A model generated the notes under the pieces. It made no database searches. It saw only the letters and a program-made list of their open reading frames with translations, and was not told where the DNA came from. From Tremella fuciformis (Eukaryota > Basidiomycota > Tremellomycetes > Tremellales > Tremellaceae), in NCBI GenBank assembly GCA_032768795.1, contig CP136492.1:744001-808000 (forward strand): a stretch of DNA of 64,000 bases. The letters are read 5' to 3'. The position numbers and the translations under genes are program-made. Shown here piece after piece: positions 53,175-64,000 of the stretch. Numbering within the stretch: the first letter of the stretch is position 1; each line of letters starts with the position of its first letter.

Positions 53175-56080
53175 ATGGTCTACGACCCCATTCGAGATTG
53201 CGAGGTTCCTTCGCCAGCGGTGGCCAGACCGTCACCTTCGGCTGGCGGGTCAGGATGGAGAGATTTCGCTGGGCCCAGTCCGAGTCCGGGAGGGAGGGAG
53301 CTGTACGATGATTCGAGAGCGGCCACGTCGACACCGTCTTCCAGCACGAACGGCCGCAACTCCTACTCGCATTCGCTTCAGCGTCAGCTGTCCCATGGTC
53401 CGCCTCCCGCGTTTCAACAGCCGCATCAATCTCCAACCGCCTTGTCTGCCAGGTCCATATCGGGAGGATTGAGGGGATTGCTGAACGATGAAGGGCCGTC
53501 AAGCAGGCCGAGTACTGGGCCTGGCGAGGAGGACAGAAGACACAGCGGGCAAGGCGTCAGCAGGCTGCTCAATGATGCCGCTCCAGTCATCTCCAAGACC
53601 AACTCTGCCTCGTCTTACACGCAATCTTCGGCTTCGGACCCTTCGCCTCGACAAAGACACCAATTCCTCGATGCCAACGGCATGGCCATGTCGAGCCATG
53701 CTCAGCAATTTTCAGTTCCACATTCGACCCGGCAAGGGCATACCTCAAGATCGCCTGGCGCGTATGGAGGATACTCGGCGGCCAGTCTCAGCCCGCCCAC
53801 GCCCTCGTCCGCTCTCCCTCTCAACGAAGGACACCCTTATCCCCATCTCACCCAACCTCACCCGCAATACGCAAATCCTCACTTCCCGACGCATCCTCCA
53901 TTGCCACCTCAATATGCTCAACATCAGTTTCCCTACCCTTCGATCCACACCCAAGTGCAGATATTACAGGCCGAATCCTCGTCACGACGAATGTCGAATG
54001 ATTCGCAGGCTTTTCCTCACCCTCACACGCCGATCTCGCAGGGCCAGCCCACGCCTGGTCAGATGATGCCACCCGGAGTGCCTCGTTACACCGGCGAGCC
54101 TTCGCCTTCGACCATGCGAGCATCTGTGTCGATTTCTCCCCGCGGTCAACATCAAAGTCTATATCCACCCCAAGCTGCCAGCTCTTCCAGACCTACCTCA
54201 TCCACCTCATCGAATCACCCGTTCTCCTTCCAGCCGCCCACCGCTCAACCCTCTCCGGCCTCGTCGCTTCGCCGACTGTCGGAGGACCACCCTTTGTCAT
54301 CGGTCAACTCTGCTCCGGTGAGTGCCAATGGACGGCGGCAGACTGCACCCCTGCCCGTGTCCCGAGGCAAACGACCGTCTGCCACACCTTCGATTCCTTC
54401 AGTCCGGTCCCCCTCGCCGATCCATCGGTCGATGTATAATCCCAATCGTGTCACCCAGCCACATACTGTCCTTCGCCCAATCTTGCCCGACGAGTCGCAC
54501 GAGTTTCGACGGATTGGCCAAGTCAACAACCCTCTTAGACGTCGGAATCGTCGGCCTTTGCCTTCTTGGTCTGGGCCGCCTAGCTCCAAGCTGAGCGGAC
54601 CACAAGAGAGCGACGGATCATACTTCCCTCCGCAATCAGACGACCCCCGAAGATCACAGAGTCTGATCTCAAATCGAAGAGGTTCGATGGGAAGTTACGG
54701 TCGTCCTTCAGTTACTCCTGGCCCATCGTTTGCGGGCTTGCCAGGCGACCGCGACAATGGCAGAAGTGCGAAATCCCGCGAACCCACACCAAGATTGGCC
54801 AGCGGTGAGGAGACTCGCAAGAGCCGCTTAAAGCGGGAAACGGATACCGAAGAATCGGAGGTTGGCCACGACCACTCGAGGCGTAAAGTCGACCTCAGAC
54901 AGTACATCGGCAACGCGGGCGAGGTAGCAAATCACTGTGAGCTTTCCGACGTGGAAGGGCATCAGGAAGCGGGACTGACTGCAGATAACGCTCGTCCCGA
55001 AGTCGGTGTGAAGAATCGGGAACAGTCTCCGATCATTGGCTTGAAGAAGTTCAACAACTGGATCAAGTCTGTCCTCATCGGCAAATTCGCATTCCGCCCG
55101 GGTGCCAAAGTCCTCGATATCGGCTGTGGCAAAGGCGGAGATCTGAACAAATGGACGCAGGCACAAATCAGGCTATATGTCGGCCTCGGTCAGTAGTCAA
55201 TGTGCGCCAGTGGTTGTCTCTGATGGCAGATATCGCCGCCACCTCTGTCGAGCAGGCATGGGACCGCTATCGCAAGTTGGGGCCACGAGCACGCTTTGAG
55301 GCGCACTTCTTCGCTCATGACTGCTACGCCGTCAGTGCAAATCCAGGGGCCAGTCGCGGAGCTGATGTCCAGAACCCCATCTCCGAAGTCTTGCCAAAAC
55401 CTTTACAACAACCCGACCTCTTCGATAACGTCACCATGCAGTTCTGCATGCACTACGCTTTTGAGAATGCGTCCAAGGCGAGGATGATGATTGAAAACGT
55501 CTCGCGGCATTTAAGGCCAGGTGGCAGGTTCATTGGTACAATACCTGATGGGGACCAGCTCTTGTCAGTGACATGACCCGTACAGGGCAGGAAACGAAGA
55601 GCTGACTCGACAGAGAGCGGTTGAATGCCGTCCCAGAGGACGCCGAGGAACTTCGATTTGGCAACTCTTGCTTCTATATTCAGTTCATGGAGCGACGTCA
55701 CAAGGGAAAATACGGTCACCAGTATCGCTTCTATCTCACAGATGCTGTGGATGATGTTCCCGAGTACATCGTGGACTGGCCCAACTTTGAAGCGTAAGCA
55801 CAAGTTTTGTCCAATCAATCTGACAACTGACTCGGTAGCCTCGCCAACGAGTACCGCCTGCGACTTGTGTACAAACAGCCTTTCCACCAGATCTTACAAG
55901 AGGAACAGTCGAGTCGCGATTTTGGGCCGTTGCTGCTCAAAATGGGTGTCGTGAGTCCGGAAGGAACAAGTGCCATGGACGCAGATCAGTGGGAGGCAGC
56001 GAGTGAGTCCATCCGGTCTATCATGGGGATGGAACTGACCAGTAGATCTCTATCAGGCCTTTGCGTTCGAGAAGTTCTGA
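53175..56080 (+). CDS. ABD1: mRNA cap guanine-N7 methyltransferase with long N-terminal extension
   Basis: Exons 53175-54936, 54985-55188, 55230-55563, 55614-55793, 55839-56002 and 56046-56080 give 892 residues. The catalytic part starts at about residue 580 with VANHYNARPEVGVKNREQSP and KKFNNWIKSVLIG. It continues with the SAM-binding VLDIGCGKGGDLNKW, the cap-site segment FDNVTMQFCMHYAFEN, the GGRFIGTIPDGDQLL segment and a C-terminal LYQAFAFEKF. These are diagnostic of Abd1/RNMT, which methylates the mRNA cap at N7. The first 570 residues are Ser/Pro/Gln/His-rich low complexity with HPHPQ and PPLPP runs, far longer than in yeast or human (about 440-480 total). There is no sign that this is a separate gene, since the frame is continuous. 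Confidence 0.95.
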
Positions 56081-56418
56081 GAGGCGGGGCTGCATGTCGA
56101 GGGAGGCCCTTACTTTACGTCTGTTTGATTGCGTGTCTATACCCGTTCTTGTCTATATCAACAACCTGGTATACCCATGTGTGGGGGCGAATCAGGCAGA
56201 CCCAGCAGGACGTGGGCGGACGTCATTGTATCATGCATACAGCATAGTCATAGCTATACTACTGGAAGAGACTGCTGGCTGCGGGGCTACGGTGGAGGTG
56301 GGCCGCCGGGCGATCTCTGTCCTCGAACGGTGCTTTACGCTTGTCTATCTCGCACCGACGTCCCTAAACTATACATTTTCTGTGCGCGCAGCGTTCTCTC
56401 GCTCATTGCGGTGGGACA
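56081..56418. other. intergenic, promoter of ISC1
   Basis: This 338-bp spacer between tandem genes ABD1 and ISC1 contains no frame of interest. It must combine the 3' UTR of one gene with the promoter of the next. Confidence 0.45.
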
Positions 56419-58224
56419 ATGTCGGTTCCTCGCCCTGCAGGCCAGAAGGACGAAGAGCGCGAGCTCAAAGTCTTCTCGTTCAACGTCTGGTACGCCTGTC
56501 CCTTTCATTCCTCCGGAGGCAGCTGACGTTGAGGGGACTATGGCTCGTCTCGAAAGACCGAAAGATCCGTATCAAGGCCATCGCGGAGTATCTCGCTTCC
56601 CAGACGTACGATATTGTCTGCCTACAGGAGCTGTGGATGTACGAGGACTTTCTGGTGGTGCGCAATGAGGTCGAGGGCGTCTTGCCTTTCTCGCGGTTCT
56701 TCCACACGTGAGCCAAACTCTCACCGCTCTGCCCGAGTGTACTTGCGCCGCAGCGCTGACGACGCAGAGGGGCTCTGGGGTCCGGCCTCGCCGTGTTCAC
56801 TCGCTTTCCCATCATCTCCGCGCAGGCACTACCGTACTCGCTCTCCGGCTCGCCGCAGCAGGCCTTTGCTGGCGACTTTTTCGTCAAGAAAGCTGCGGCC
56901 AATGTGGTGGTGCTCCACCCGACGCTGGGCGAGGTGGAGATATGGAACACACACGTTCGTCCACCCATTCTCCTTCACAAGGACAAAAGGTAGCTGACGG
57001 CCTAGATGCACGCCGCGGGCGAGCACCCGCCAGATACACGTCAAGCGCACCGCATCGCCGAGGCATGGCAGCTCGCCAACGCCATCCGAGGCGGCGCAGC
57101 CAAAGGGCGCTACGTCCTTGCCGTGAGCTCTCACGGGCTCCAGGCGGACATGGACTGATTGGCAGATGGGCGACTTCAACTCGCAGCCGTTCTCCGTGCC
57201 CGTCGCGCTCCTGCGTACCCACGCGCAAATGTCAGACTCGTTCCTCGACACGCACCCTCGGGCCAACATGGCCTCGTCGCCCATCTCGCCGCTCCAGGCC
57301 GTCCACCTCCTCGGCATGACGTGCGACTCGCCCCTCAACACGTACTCGCACGGCAAGCCCATCCCTGCCAACATCACCGCGCAGGGCGGCAAGCGCCTCG
57401 ACTACATCTTCTACCGCCAGCCCGAGATTGCGCGTCGGCGCCCGCTCATCTGGGGCTATAGGGATCATCAGGCGTCCACAGCCGCCGATGGTGGAAGTGG
57501 GGACTGGGGGCCCGACACAGGCAAGCTGGAAGCGGGCAAGCCGCTGCCGTCTAGCGTGCAGAACGCCCCGCAGCTGCGGTGTACCAGCAGCGAGGTGGTT
57601 TTGACGGACCGCGTGCCCGGACACGACCTCTCGTGGTCCGACCACTTTGGGCTCCTGTCCACATTCGCCATTGATGTCCCGGACAGAGAGACTGACAAAG
57701 CGCCAGAAGGGTCCGGCTCCAACAACAAATCGAGCACCGGGGCATCTTTCACACCGCTCGTCCCGCTCATCTCGGATGACGCAGAAGCGATCAACGAAAC
57801 AACAACCACCTTCTCCCCTCCCTCTCCACCGCCCACCGCACGCCGAGGACGGCCGTCGCATCGTACCACAGCGTCAACCGACTCGACCGAAAGGTCATCA
57901 ACTATCCAGACTGCGCTCAATACGATGCGCATGTACGCCACACTGTCCGCGAGATCGTCCAAGGCGCAGTTGCGGTATTGCGCCGCTTCGCTCTTCGCAC
58001 TGGTAGCGCTGGCCGTTGGGTCCGCGTGGCAGCCGAAATCATACATACAGCCCATATTTACTGTGCTGGCTGGTCTGCTGGGCGCGGCGGCGGCAACGTT
58101 CTTGTATACGGGCTTTGTGTGGGGTCGGTGGGAGGAGGGCCTACTGAGGGAGACGCTGGAGGAGATGGAGCTGGAGTTGAGGGTGGTCGAGATGGAAGAA
58201 AAGGCCGCGAGAGCGCGGACATAA
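56419..58224 (+). CDS. ISC1: inositol phosphosphingolipid phospholipase C (neutral sphingomyelinase family)
   Basis: Exons 56419-56489, 56534-56707, 56768-56954, 57006-57122 and 57166-58224 give 535 residues. The EEP (endonuclease/exonuclease/phosphatase) fold shows VFSFNVWGLW, CLQELWMYEDF (metal-binding Glu), FTRFPIIS, EIWNTHMHAAGE, MGDFNSQPFSV (DFN catalytic), RLDYIFYR and LSWSDHFGLLSTF (SDH). Two C-terminal membrane segments follow (AASLFALVALAVGSAW and IFTVLAGLLGAAAATFLYTG), as in Isc1 and nSMase2-like enzymes. Yeast Isc1 cleaves inositol phosphosphingolipids to ceramide in ER and mitochondria, and in Cryptococcus it supports survival in the host macrophage (established knowledge). The linker between catalytic and membrane parts is Ser/Thr/Pro-rich. 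Convergent with PRP3. Confidence 0.95.
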
Positions 58225-58344
58225 CCAGAGCAGGAGTTTGATTTTCGACTAGTATCATACTTGCCCATGTTGTGCATCACTAATCTGGACCATCGTGCAC
58301 ACCCTGGTGCTGGAGGGTGATTTCAGACCAATGCTCCCGCAACA

Positions 58345-60258
58345 TTACAAGTCCTCTCCTGCCCATACCCACCGCTTGGCGACATCCCACATGCCCTCCC
58401 ACTTCGGCGTAAGCCACTCTTTGGCCTTACCGTCGCTCTCGGCGTGTCGAGCCTTGAAGAACCTGAACGTGCGTTCCGGCACTTCGCCCTCCCAGATCAA
58501 CTCGCACTTGTTGTCCGCCAAGCTATCGGGACTTTCCTGCGTCGCACTGGGTTTCCGGGCACCCTCGTCATCGTCCCCATCGCCATCTATTCCTGCATCG
58601 TCCGCGCCGAGCGGCCGGGCTTCTTCCGTCCAGTCGATCCGATTCAGCATGAGCTTTTTGTAGTGCTTGATCGACTTGTCGACACCTTCCACAAGTACCA
58701 GGGCGTAGTTCGGGTGAAAGATGCAGACGCCAGATAAGAGATCGGTCTTGGCTGTCTCGCGCACTTTGAACTTGTGCCGACCGTTCGTGAGATACTTGAT
58801 CTTGAATACGGCGCACCACAAGCCTTTCCGTTCACGCGCAACCATCTGCTGATAGTCTTTCTCCTTTCTTTGTTCCGCGGTCAACTTCCGATCCGCGTTA
58901 TCCTTCTCGTGCTTGTAGGCGCGCATCGCCACCTCTCGTCGCACCTTGGCCTCGACCTTGGTGGGATCTTGCACCGCATCCGATGTCAAGACTTTCATCA
59001 AGTTGGCCAGGCGGACCTTTGGCGGATCTGGGGGTATGAGACCCATCTTTTGTCGATCGCGCTTGTCTTCGAGCTCCGCCTGTCGACGTTGACGACGCAT
59101 CTTCTTCTGCTCTTTCTTCGTGAGCATCATACCTCGGGCCTCGGCTTTTTTGTCGCCAGGTGCTGGTATCGGAATCGGGTGTTGGACAAGGTGGGTGACC
59201 AGAGAGTCTTCGGAACTTGTGATCCAGTTGATGGCCGAGGGCAAATCTTCATAAGTGGCATCTTCCGGTAGGATGGCCTTGTCCCACCACTCGACGTCGG
59301 GGGGTGGTTGGCGCTGCAACCGGTCAGCTTTAGGCCAGACGATCTGAGACGGAGCTGGAAAACGCACCTTGAGACTCCGCTCCAGAGTGTCAAACTCGCT
59401 GTCCAATCCGGCCTTCTTACTGGCTTCGGCGATCCTCTGCCTCAACGCCTCCATCTTCTGCTCGTTTCGCAATGCGTCACCCTGCTTGACATATTTGCCC
59501 GCTGCGCTGAAGTGTAGCTTCTTAGACCTCCTCTGCGCTATTTTGTCTTCATCCGGAACGGGGGATGCTGTATCCCGCACAGCGGCATACGGATTGAGGA
59601 TAGGGGCGGCGGTCATGGCTATTGGCGGTGGCGCCGCTGCGGCTACAGCTTGATTTGCCTGTACGATGAGTCCATGGTGTTCGGCGTGCAGTACAGAACC
59701 CACCTTTACAGAAGTGAACTTTGGCGCCATCGTCTTGTACCTGTCCCGCATCGCCTTCTTCTCATTCTTCTTGTCCGATTGGCCTGCCTGCCCCGCTGCA
59801 CCATCCGCCATCAAGAGCGGGTGAAGGGCGACCCCGCTTACGCTGCTCGGGCCCGCTGAGCGATCATTCGGGCGTGCTGGCTCGGCTTTGACGCCTCCCG
59901 AGAGATACGGATTGCTCGTCTTGGCGTTCATGGCCTCGATACGCGCTTTGGCGGCGGCAATCTTCTCTGCGATACTAGGATCAAGTCCACCTGCAGTAGC
60001 TGATGGACCTGCAGTCGAAGACCCAGGTCTTACATTTTGAGGTGGTCTCGAGACAGCAGGAGGTGGTGGTGGAGCTGGAGAGCCAGATGATTGCCTGGCG
60101 GCAACTTGAGCTTCCACCGCCGCCTTTCGGGCGGCAATCTGTGCTCGGATAGCATTGATGTCGAGTGCGCCGGAGCTAGAGCCGGACGTTTCTCCTTTTG
60201 GGCGCTTCGAGTCGGGCTGTCCCAGTGCTCCCGACTCTGCTGGCCGCCGCGACGACAT
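58345..60258 (-). CDS. PRP3: U4/U6 snRNP protein Prp3
   Basis: Minus strand from ATG 60258 to the stop at 58345. Exons 60258-59368 and 59313-58345 give 619 residues if the 54-nt in-frame intron is removed. The Prp3 core includes PDVEWWDKAILPEDATYEDL, HPIPIPAPGDKKAEA, LTKKEQKKMRRQRRQAELED, KMGLIPPDPPKVRLANLMKV and the basic REVAMRAYKHEKDN stretch. The C-terminal ferredoxin-like DUF1115 domain follows (CAVFKIKYLTNGRHKFKVRE, CELIWEGEVPERTFRFFK). It chaperones the U4/U6 duplex in the tri-snRNP. The intron 59367-59314 has GTGCGT, GCTGAC and TTGCAG signals but no stop and is 3n long, so a retained form would also be translated. Residues about 8-90 are Ala/Lys-rich coiled-coil. Confidence 0.93.
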   Translation of the reverse strand: MSSRRPAESGALGQPDSKRPKGETSGSSSGALDINAIRAQIAARKAAVEAQVAARQSSGSPAPPPPPAVSRPPQNVRPGSSTAGPSATAGGLDPSIAEKIAAAKARIEAMNAKTSNPYLSGGVKAEPARPNDRSAGPSSVSGVALHPLLMADGAAGQAGQSDKKNEKKAMRDRYKTMAPKFTSVKVGSVLHAEHHGLIVQANQAVAAAAPPPIAMTAAPILNPYAAVRDTASPVPDEDKIAQRRSKKLHFSAAGKYVKQGDALRNEQKMEALRQRIAEASKKAGLDSEFDTLERSLKVRFPAPSQIVWPKADRLQRQPPPDVEWWDKAILPEDATYEDLPSAINWITSSEDSLVTHLVQHPIPIPAPGDKKAEARGMMLTKKEQKKMRRQRRQAELEDKRDRQKMGLIPPDPPKVRLANLMKVLTSDAVQDPTKVEAKVRREVAMRAYKHEKDNADRKLTAEQRKEKDYQQMVARERKGLWCAVFKIKYLTNGRHKFKVRETAKTDLLSGVCIFHPNYALVLVEGVDKSIKHYKKLMLNRIDWTEEARPLGADDAGIDGDGDDDEGARKPSATQESPDSLADNKCELIWEGEVPERTFRFFKARHAESDGKAKEWLTPKWEGMWDVAKRWVWAGEDL

Positions 60259-60586
60259 GGTGCCGAGTCCTTCAGGCAAGTCGTAAAGTCGTTCGTGATA
60301 TGAGTCTGGGTGAAAGCAACGAACTCTCCAGAGTGCTTATTTGCGTTCTCCCTTTAAACGCCAAGGGTCGGGATTTGGTTCCGTTGATGGCGACAGATTG
60401 TCCGACGGAAATAGGTGTCAGGAGATGACCGAGCGGTGAGCAAGCTGAGTCAAATATCCTTCCAATCAATCCATCGCTAGAAACAGCCTCTGTATATATT
60501 GAGTTGCAGTCGCAGGGGGTGGAAGAAGTGAAGGAGAGCACAGGATATCTTGAAGGACCACACAAAATCTTGCAGCTCGCACCGCC
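60259..60586. promoter_or_regulatory. divergent promoter PRP3 / RIB1
   Basis: The 328 bp between start codons contain a TATATATTGAG sequence near 60494-60504, about 85 bp upstream of the RIB1 start. It is the best core-promoter candidate. Confidence 0.4.
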
Positions 60587-62540
60587 ATGACGACCCATTC
60601 GAGCCGGTCCAACCACTCGACCCCCACGCAGGCGGACATGGACGTACTCTCTCTGCTCACAGCCGACCACGTCAATCTCGGCCCTCTGCAGCCTCGAGCG
60701 TCCCCGTCACGCACACCATCAGCGGAGCATGTGGGCGGTGCATCGCGGCCCAAAAAGCAGTTGCCGAGAAGGGAGTCGCCCATGGATGCTTTGCTCATCA
60801 GCGCCGTGCTGGCCGGGTCCGGCCCGGTCACCAGGCATCATTTCGGACATGGAGCAGGCGAGTCACATTTTGCTTATAGCGACTCCGGTTGTGCAGGGCA
60901 GCTGACGAGCAGACCGGCCGGGCACCTATGCTCGCTGCGACGAGTCGCGCCCGTCCACTCCGTCCAAGCAGCCGTCGCAACCACCCAAACTCGTCATGCG
61001 CTCGGCGCAAGCTCCCCGGTCCGAACGGCTTCGACGACAGGACGAGTTGGAACACAAAAGCCAGCAGAGACATGCTTCCACCACCTCGCCCCTTCCCATA
61101 CAGGCCTCGTCAAGTCGACAAGAGCCGTCGTTTTCCCCCGGGACCTCTCTTTCCGGATCGCTTTCCCGTCCAAAGCGACGCATGTCGACCGACCCGCAGC
61201 CGGTATCACAGGTCCTACAGCTGGCTGCGTCCCCTCGCAACACCATAAACTTCCCTCAATCCTATGTCCAGCCTGGTACAAGCTCGGGTCTCAACTCCAG
61301 CACTACTATCGGGCCGGACATCCGACCGAGAGTTCGATGCATGGCACGCACTCGAATACCTACTCCTCACGGAGAAATGTTCCTGCACCTCTACCACAAT
61401 TCGTTGGATTCGAAAGAACATCTTGCCATTGTCTTCGATCCAATTCAGCTCTCTCCCGAAGCGCAACGCTCTGCACCCAAGAGACGACGGGAGATCCGGA
61501 GCAGATCACTAGACGAGGTCTGGCGAGAAGGAGAGACCGACATGGAGCGCGTGGTGCGCGGCGCATACGTTGGAAGGCTCATTCCGGGCGGGGAGGGTCA
61601 AGCCAGCGTTCCGACGATTCCCGAGGCGCCGGAGGACGACTCCAAGCACCAGGATTTCTTGGAAGAGATGGAGATGGACATGGAGCTGGGCATAGACATT
61701 GACGCCGAGAGCGAGCACGCGCACAGAGCAAGCAACAGCAAAGACGACGAAGACGTGCCACCTCTTGTGCGCATACACTCCGAGTGCTTCACGGGCGAGA
61801 CGATCGGCAGCATGCGGTGCGACTGCGGTGAACAGCTAGACGAGGCCCTGCGGCTCATCTCGCTACCCCAGCCGGCCCCCCACGCCTCGTCGTCCTCATC
61901 GGGCATTAAATCCGTTCGACACGCGCACGCCCTCCCCACCCCCGTATCCTCGCGATCAGCCTCGCCCGCCAGCACGAATGCAACCACGCCCGTGCCCACG
62001 GTACCGGGACGAGGCGTCGTCATCTACCTGCGGCAGGAAGGACGCGGTATCGGCTTGCTCGAGAAGATCCGCGCGTACAATCTCCAGGATTTGGGGCACG
62101 ATACCGTGACAGCCAACCTCATGCTCGGGCACGGGGCCGACGAGCGCAAGTACGGCGTGGCGGCCGAGATCATGCGCGACCTGGGCCTCGGCGGCAGTGC
62201 TGGCGAAGCGGCAGATGCCGCAGATGCAGGTATCCGGCTGTTGACGAACAACCCGGAAAAAGTCGAGGGGCTCGCCAAGGAGGGCATCCAGGTCGTCGAA
62301 CGCGTTGGCATGGTGCCGCGCGATTGGAAGTGCGATGGCCAGGACGAGGGGTACGGCGAGTGGCAGCTACGCCGCAGTGGTGCGGGCATGATCGGGGCCG
62401 GTGTCACCCACGGTCCGGAGCTGGAAAAGTATCTACGAACAAAAGTCGAAAGGATGGGTCACAGTCAGTCACCCGAACTCGATGATGAACGCCTGCTGAC
62501 TGCTGCAGTGATAGACATCCCCGAGAACCGACGGATATGA
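60587..62540 (+). CDS. RIB1: GTP cyclohydrolase II, riboflavin biosynthesis
   Basis: Exons 60587-60857 and 60913-62540 give 632 residues. The catalytic part has [20 protein letters not shown], then [20 protein letters not shown] (three zinc-binding cysteines), [20 protein letters not shown] (catalytic Tyr/Arg) and [20 protein letters not shown]. The enzyme converts GTP to 2,5-diamino-6-ribosylamino-4(3H)-pyrimidinone phosphate, the first step of riboflavin synthesis. The protein is nearly twice the usual length. A Ser-rich N-terminus of about 240 residues, an acidic insert ([20 protein letters not shown]) before the zinc motif and a Ser/Pro/Thr-rich insert between the zinc motif and YLRQEGRG account for the excess. 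The intron between exons must use a GCGAGT donor to keep frame. Confidence 0.93.
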
Positions 62541-62711
62541 TCTATCAACAGTCCCGGATTCGATTGCAACATCTACACACTGTCATCTCTTGTACAACAC
62601 GCCCCAGAGCGAATCTTGACACATCTACCATTGAGACCAAGCTTGATCGTGATATATGCATGTCATACAATCTACCGGAAACGACGCAGCATTCAGCACA
62701 AGTCCAGACAT

Positions 62712-64000
62712 CTAGACAGCGGCCACGATCGCCTCTGCGGAGTTGAGCGCTCCGACCATCTTGATGCACTCTTTCCGTCTGCACAGTTAGCTGACATCCG
62801 ACCAAGACCGAGGGCAGCTCACCTGGCAACAACATCCGGGGCCTCTTTGAGCAACTCTTCCAGTACTTCAGGCTTGTATAGGTGCTCTAGCAGCTCCTTC
62901 TGCAGGTTCTCCTTCGAGTAGTTGACCAATGTAAGTGAGATCGCTTTCGGGACCATGTCGATCATCTCGCGCTTGACAACCGAGAAGTATGACTGAATGA
63001 GGAGCTCTGACGGTCAGCGAGAAACGGAGCGAAGGGCTGTCACGTACTGATCACTTCGGTCTCCATCGATTCTCGTTCACTGAAGCTCTGCGATACGGGT
63101 TTGATGACAGGCGGCGGTGCCTCCATGACAGCTCCCTTCCTTTTGGCTGCTGCTGTCTTGTCCTTTGAGAAGAAGCTACCGAAGAAGCTCTCTTCTCGCT
63201 TCATGTCGGCGTCCAAATCTTTGCCATTGTTGAGCGCGCCCGGTGCAAGCTTGCCAGACTTAGGGTCTACAGGCTTTTCTGGAGGCTTGTTGGCGTTCAG
63301 GCGCTCCTGTACGATAGCCATTGCCCGGTGACCGTTCAGGAAGTCTGGATGGGTCGTGTTGACATAGCATGCCTGCATGGCGACCATATCCGAGACCAGC
63401 TTGTTGGTCGGTGTCATGCACGCCTTGAAGAAGTTGATCACAATGATGTTGAAGCGCTCCTTCAATTCTGGGTATCGCTTGAAAGTCTGGGTCTTTGCAA
63501 GGAGCTGGCCGAGGATGCGAATCAATTCGTCGTAGACTAAAGCGCAACACCGAAGGGAGGGGTCCTCCAGTCGACGGATTTGCTGTTTGACAATGATTTC
63601 AAATGCCGCTGTGCCAACAAAGAGTGATGGCGTGGAACCAGACGAGTTGTAGAGGATAGTTCGAATGTCCCCGTCTTTGACCTGGTCGAACGGATCGATG
63701 GACTTGACTCCATTGTTGAACAGCTCGTGGAATACGAAGGAGATACGGGCACCACCGGAGAGCTCGTTGAGTGAGAGGTCGTTGGTGTTACCATCGATAG
63801 CTGACCTGAACTCGGCGCAGAATTCAGTGATCGTTGAGAGCACAACACTGCCAGGGTTTGTCTCGCCCATGGGACCTCCGAGTGCCGCCAGCTCCATCTG
63901 ATATTTCGCTAGCTGTTGACTGATACGAGCTTTGATGTCCGGCAAGGTGTTGCGAATGTGGTGCATGAGAATCTGTGAGTCAGCTGCCGATTTGTACGCT
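62712..64000 (-). CDS. VPS1: dynamin-like GTPase Vps1, C-terminal part, 5' end beyond the window
   Basis: Visible exons on the minus strand are 63972-63048, 63006-62824 and 62778-62712; the sequence 64000-63973 is the end of an upstream intron. The translated part covers the dynamin middle/stalk (MHHIRNTLPDIKARISQQLA, GGPMGETNPGSVVLSTITEF, FEIIVKQQIRRLEDPSLRC) and a variable loop (EESFFGSFFSKDKTAAAKRK). The GTPase effector domain follows (METEVIKLLIQSYFSVVKRE, IDMVPKAISLTLVNYSKENL) and the C-terminus ends SAEAIVAAV. The HIRNTLPDIK start and the FFGSFFSK insert point to Vps1 (vacuolar sorting, peroxisome fission) rather than Dnm1. The GTPase domain is off the window. Convergent with RIB1 (171 bp). 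Confidence 0.95.

Noticed and set aside
1..64000. CRISPR arrays, bacterial operons, riboswitches
   Set aside because: None seen; the window is clearly eukaryotic with spliceosomal introns throughout.

Overview
The window comes from a basidiomycete fungus, most likely a Tremellomycete (Cryptococcus-like yeast lineage). The evidence is structural. Genes are densely packed on both strands and split by many short introns, mostly 40-60 nt, with GTNNGN donors and a CTGAC/CTGAT branch site a few bases before the acceptor. Neighbouring genes are functionally unrelated, as is usual in eukaryotes, and nothing looks like an operon. Exon joins below were deduced by eye from reading frame, splice signals and protein family resemblance. 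No transcript data were available.

Region 1 (1-22 kb) is mostly conserved cell biology: a partial MRH-domain protein, a small mitochondrial protein, a bZIP/DUF3425 transcription factor, a small secreted protein, an ARFRP1-type small GTPase with a 12-nt P-loop microexon, V-ATPase subunit E, the spliceosomal pseudo-deubiquitinase Sad1/USP39, a 2294-residue alpha-helical giant that may be an UNC80-like protein, a protein kinase with an atypical HED catalytic loop, and a Qdr-type MFS exporter.

Region 2 (22-41 kb) is an accessory island. A complete Mutator-like (MULE) DNA transposon with near-identical terminal inverted repeats and a target duplication sits 94 bp upstream of the MFS exporter's start codon. 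It is followed by an intronless, bacterial-looking FAD disulphide oxidoreductase and a MARVEL-type membrane protein, which share an intergenic region carrying two perfect palindromes. Next is a type-B carboxylesterase gene split by a structurally complete Ty1/copia retrotransposon (identical 155-bp LTRs, 5-bp target duplication, one uninterrupted gag-pol frame). A maltose-type sugar transporter and a Dal5-type (ACS family) permease close the island.

Region 3 (41-64 kb) returns to housekeeping genes: VPS18, ADA2, an FAD amine oxidase, RPS20 (uS10), TRM112, PFS2 (WDR33), ABD1 (cap methyltransferase), ISC1 (inositol phosphosphingolipid phospholipase C), PRP3, RIB1 (GTP cyclohydrolase II), and the 3' part of VPS1. 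Many of these lie head to head over 200-420 bp shared promoters, for example RPS20/TRM112, PFS2/ABD1 and PRP3/RIB1. The recurring oddity of the window is splicing: four introns appear to use GC-AG ends, three of them with the same GCGAGT donor.
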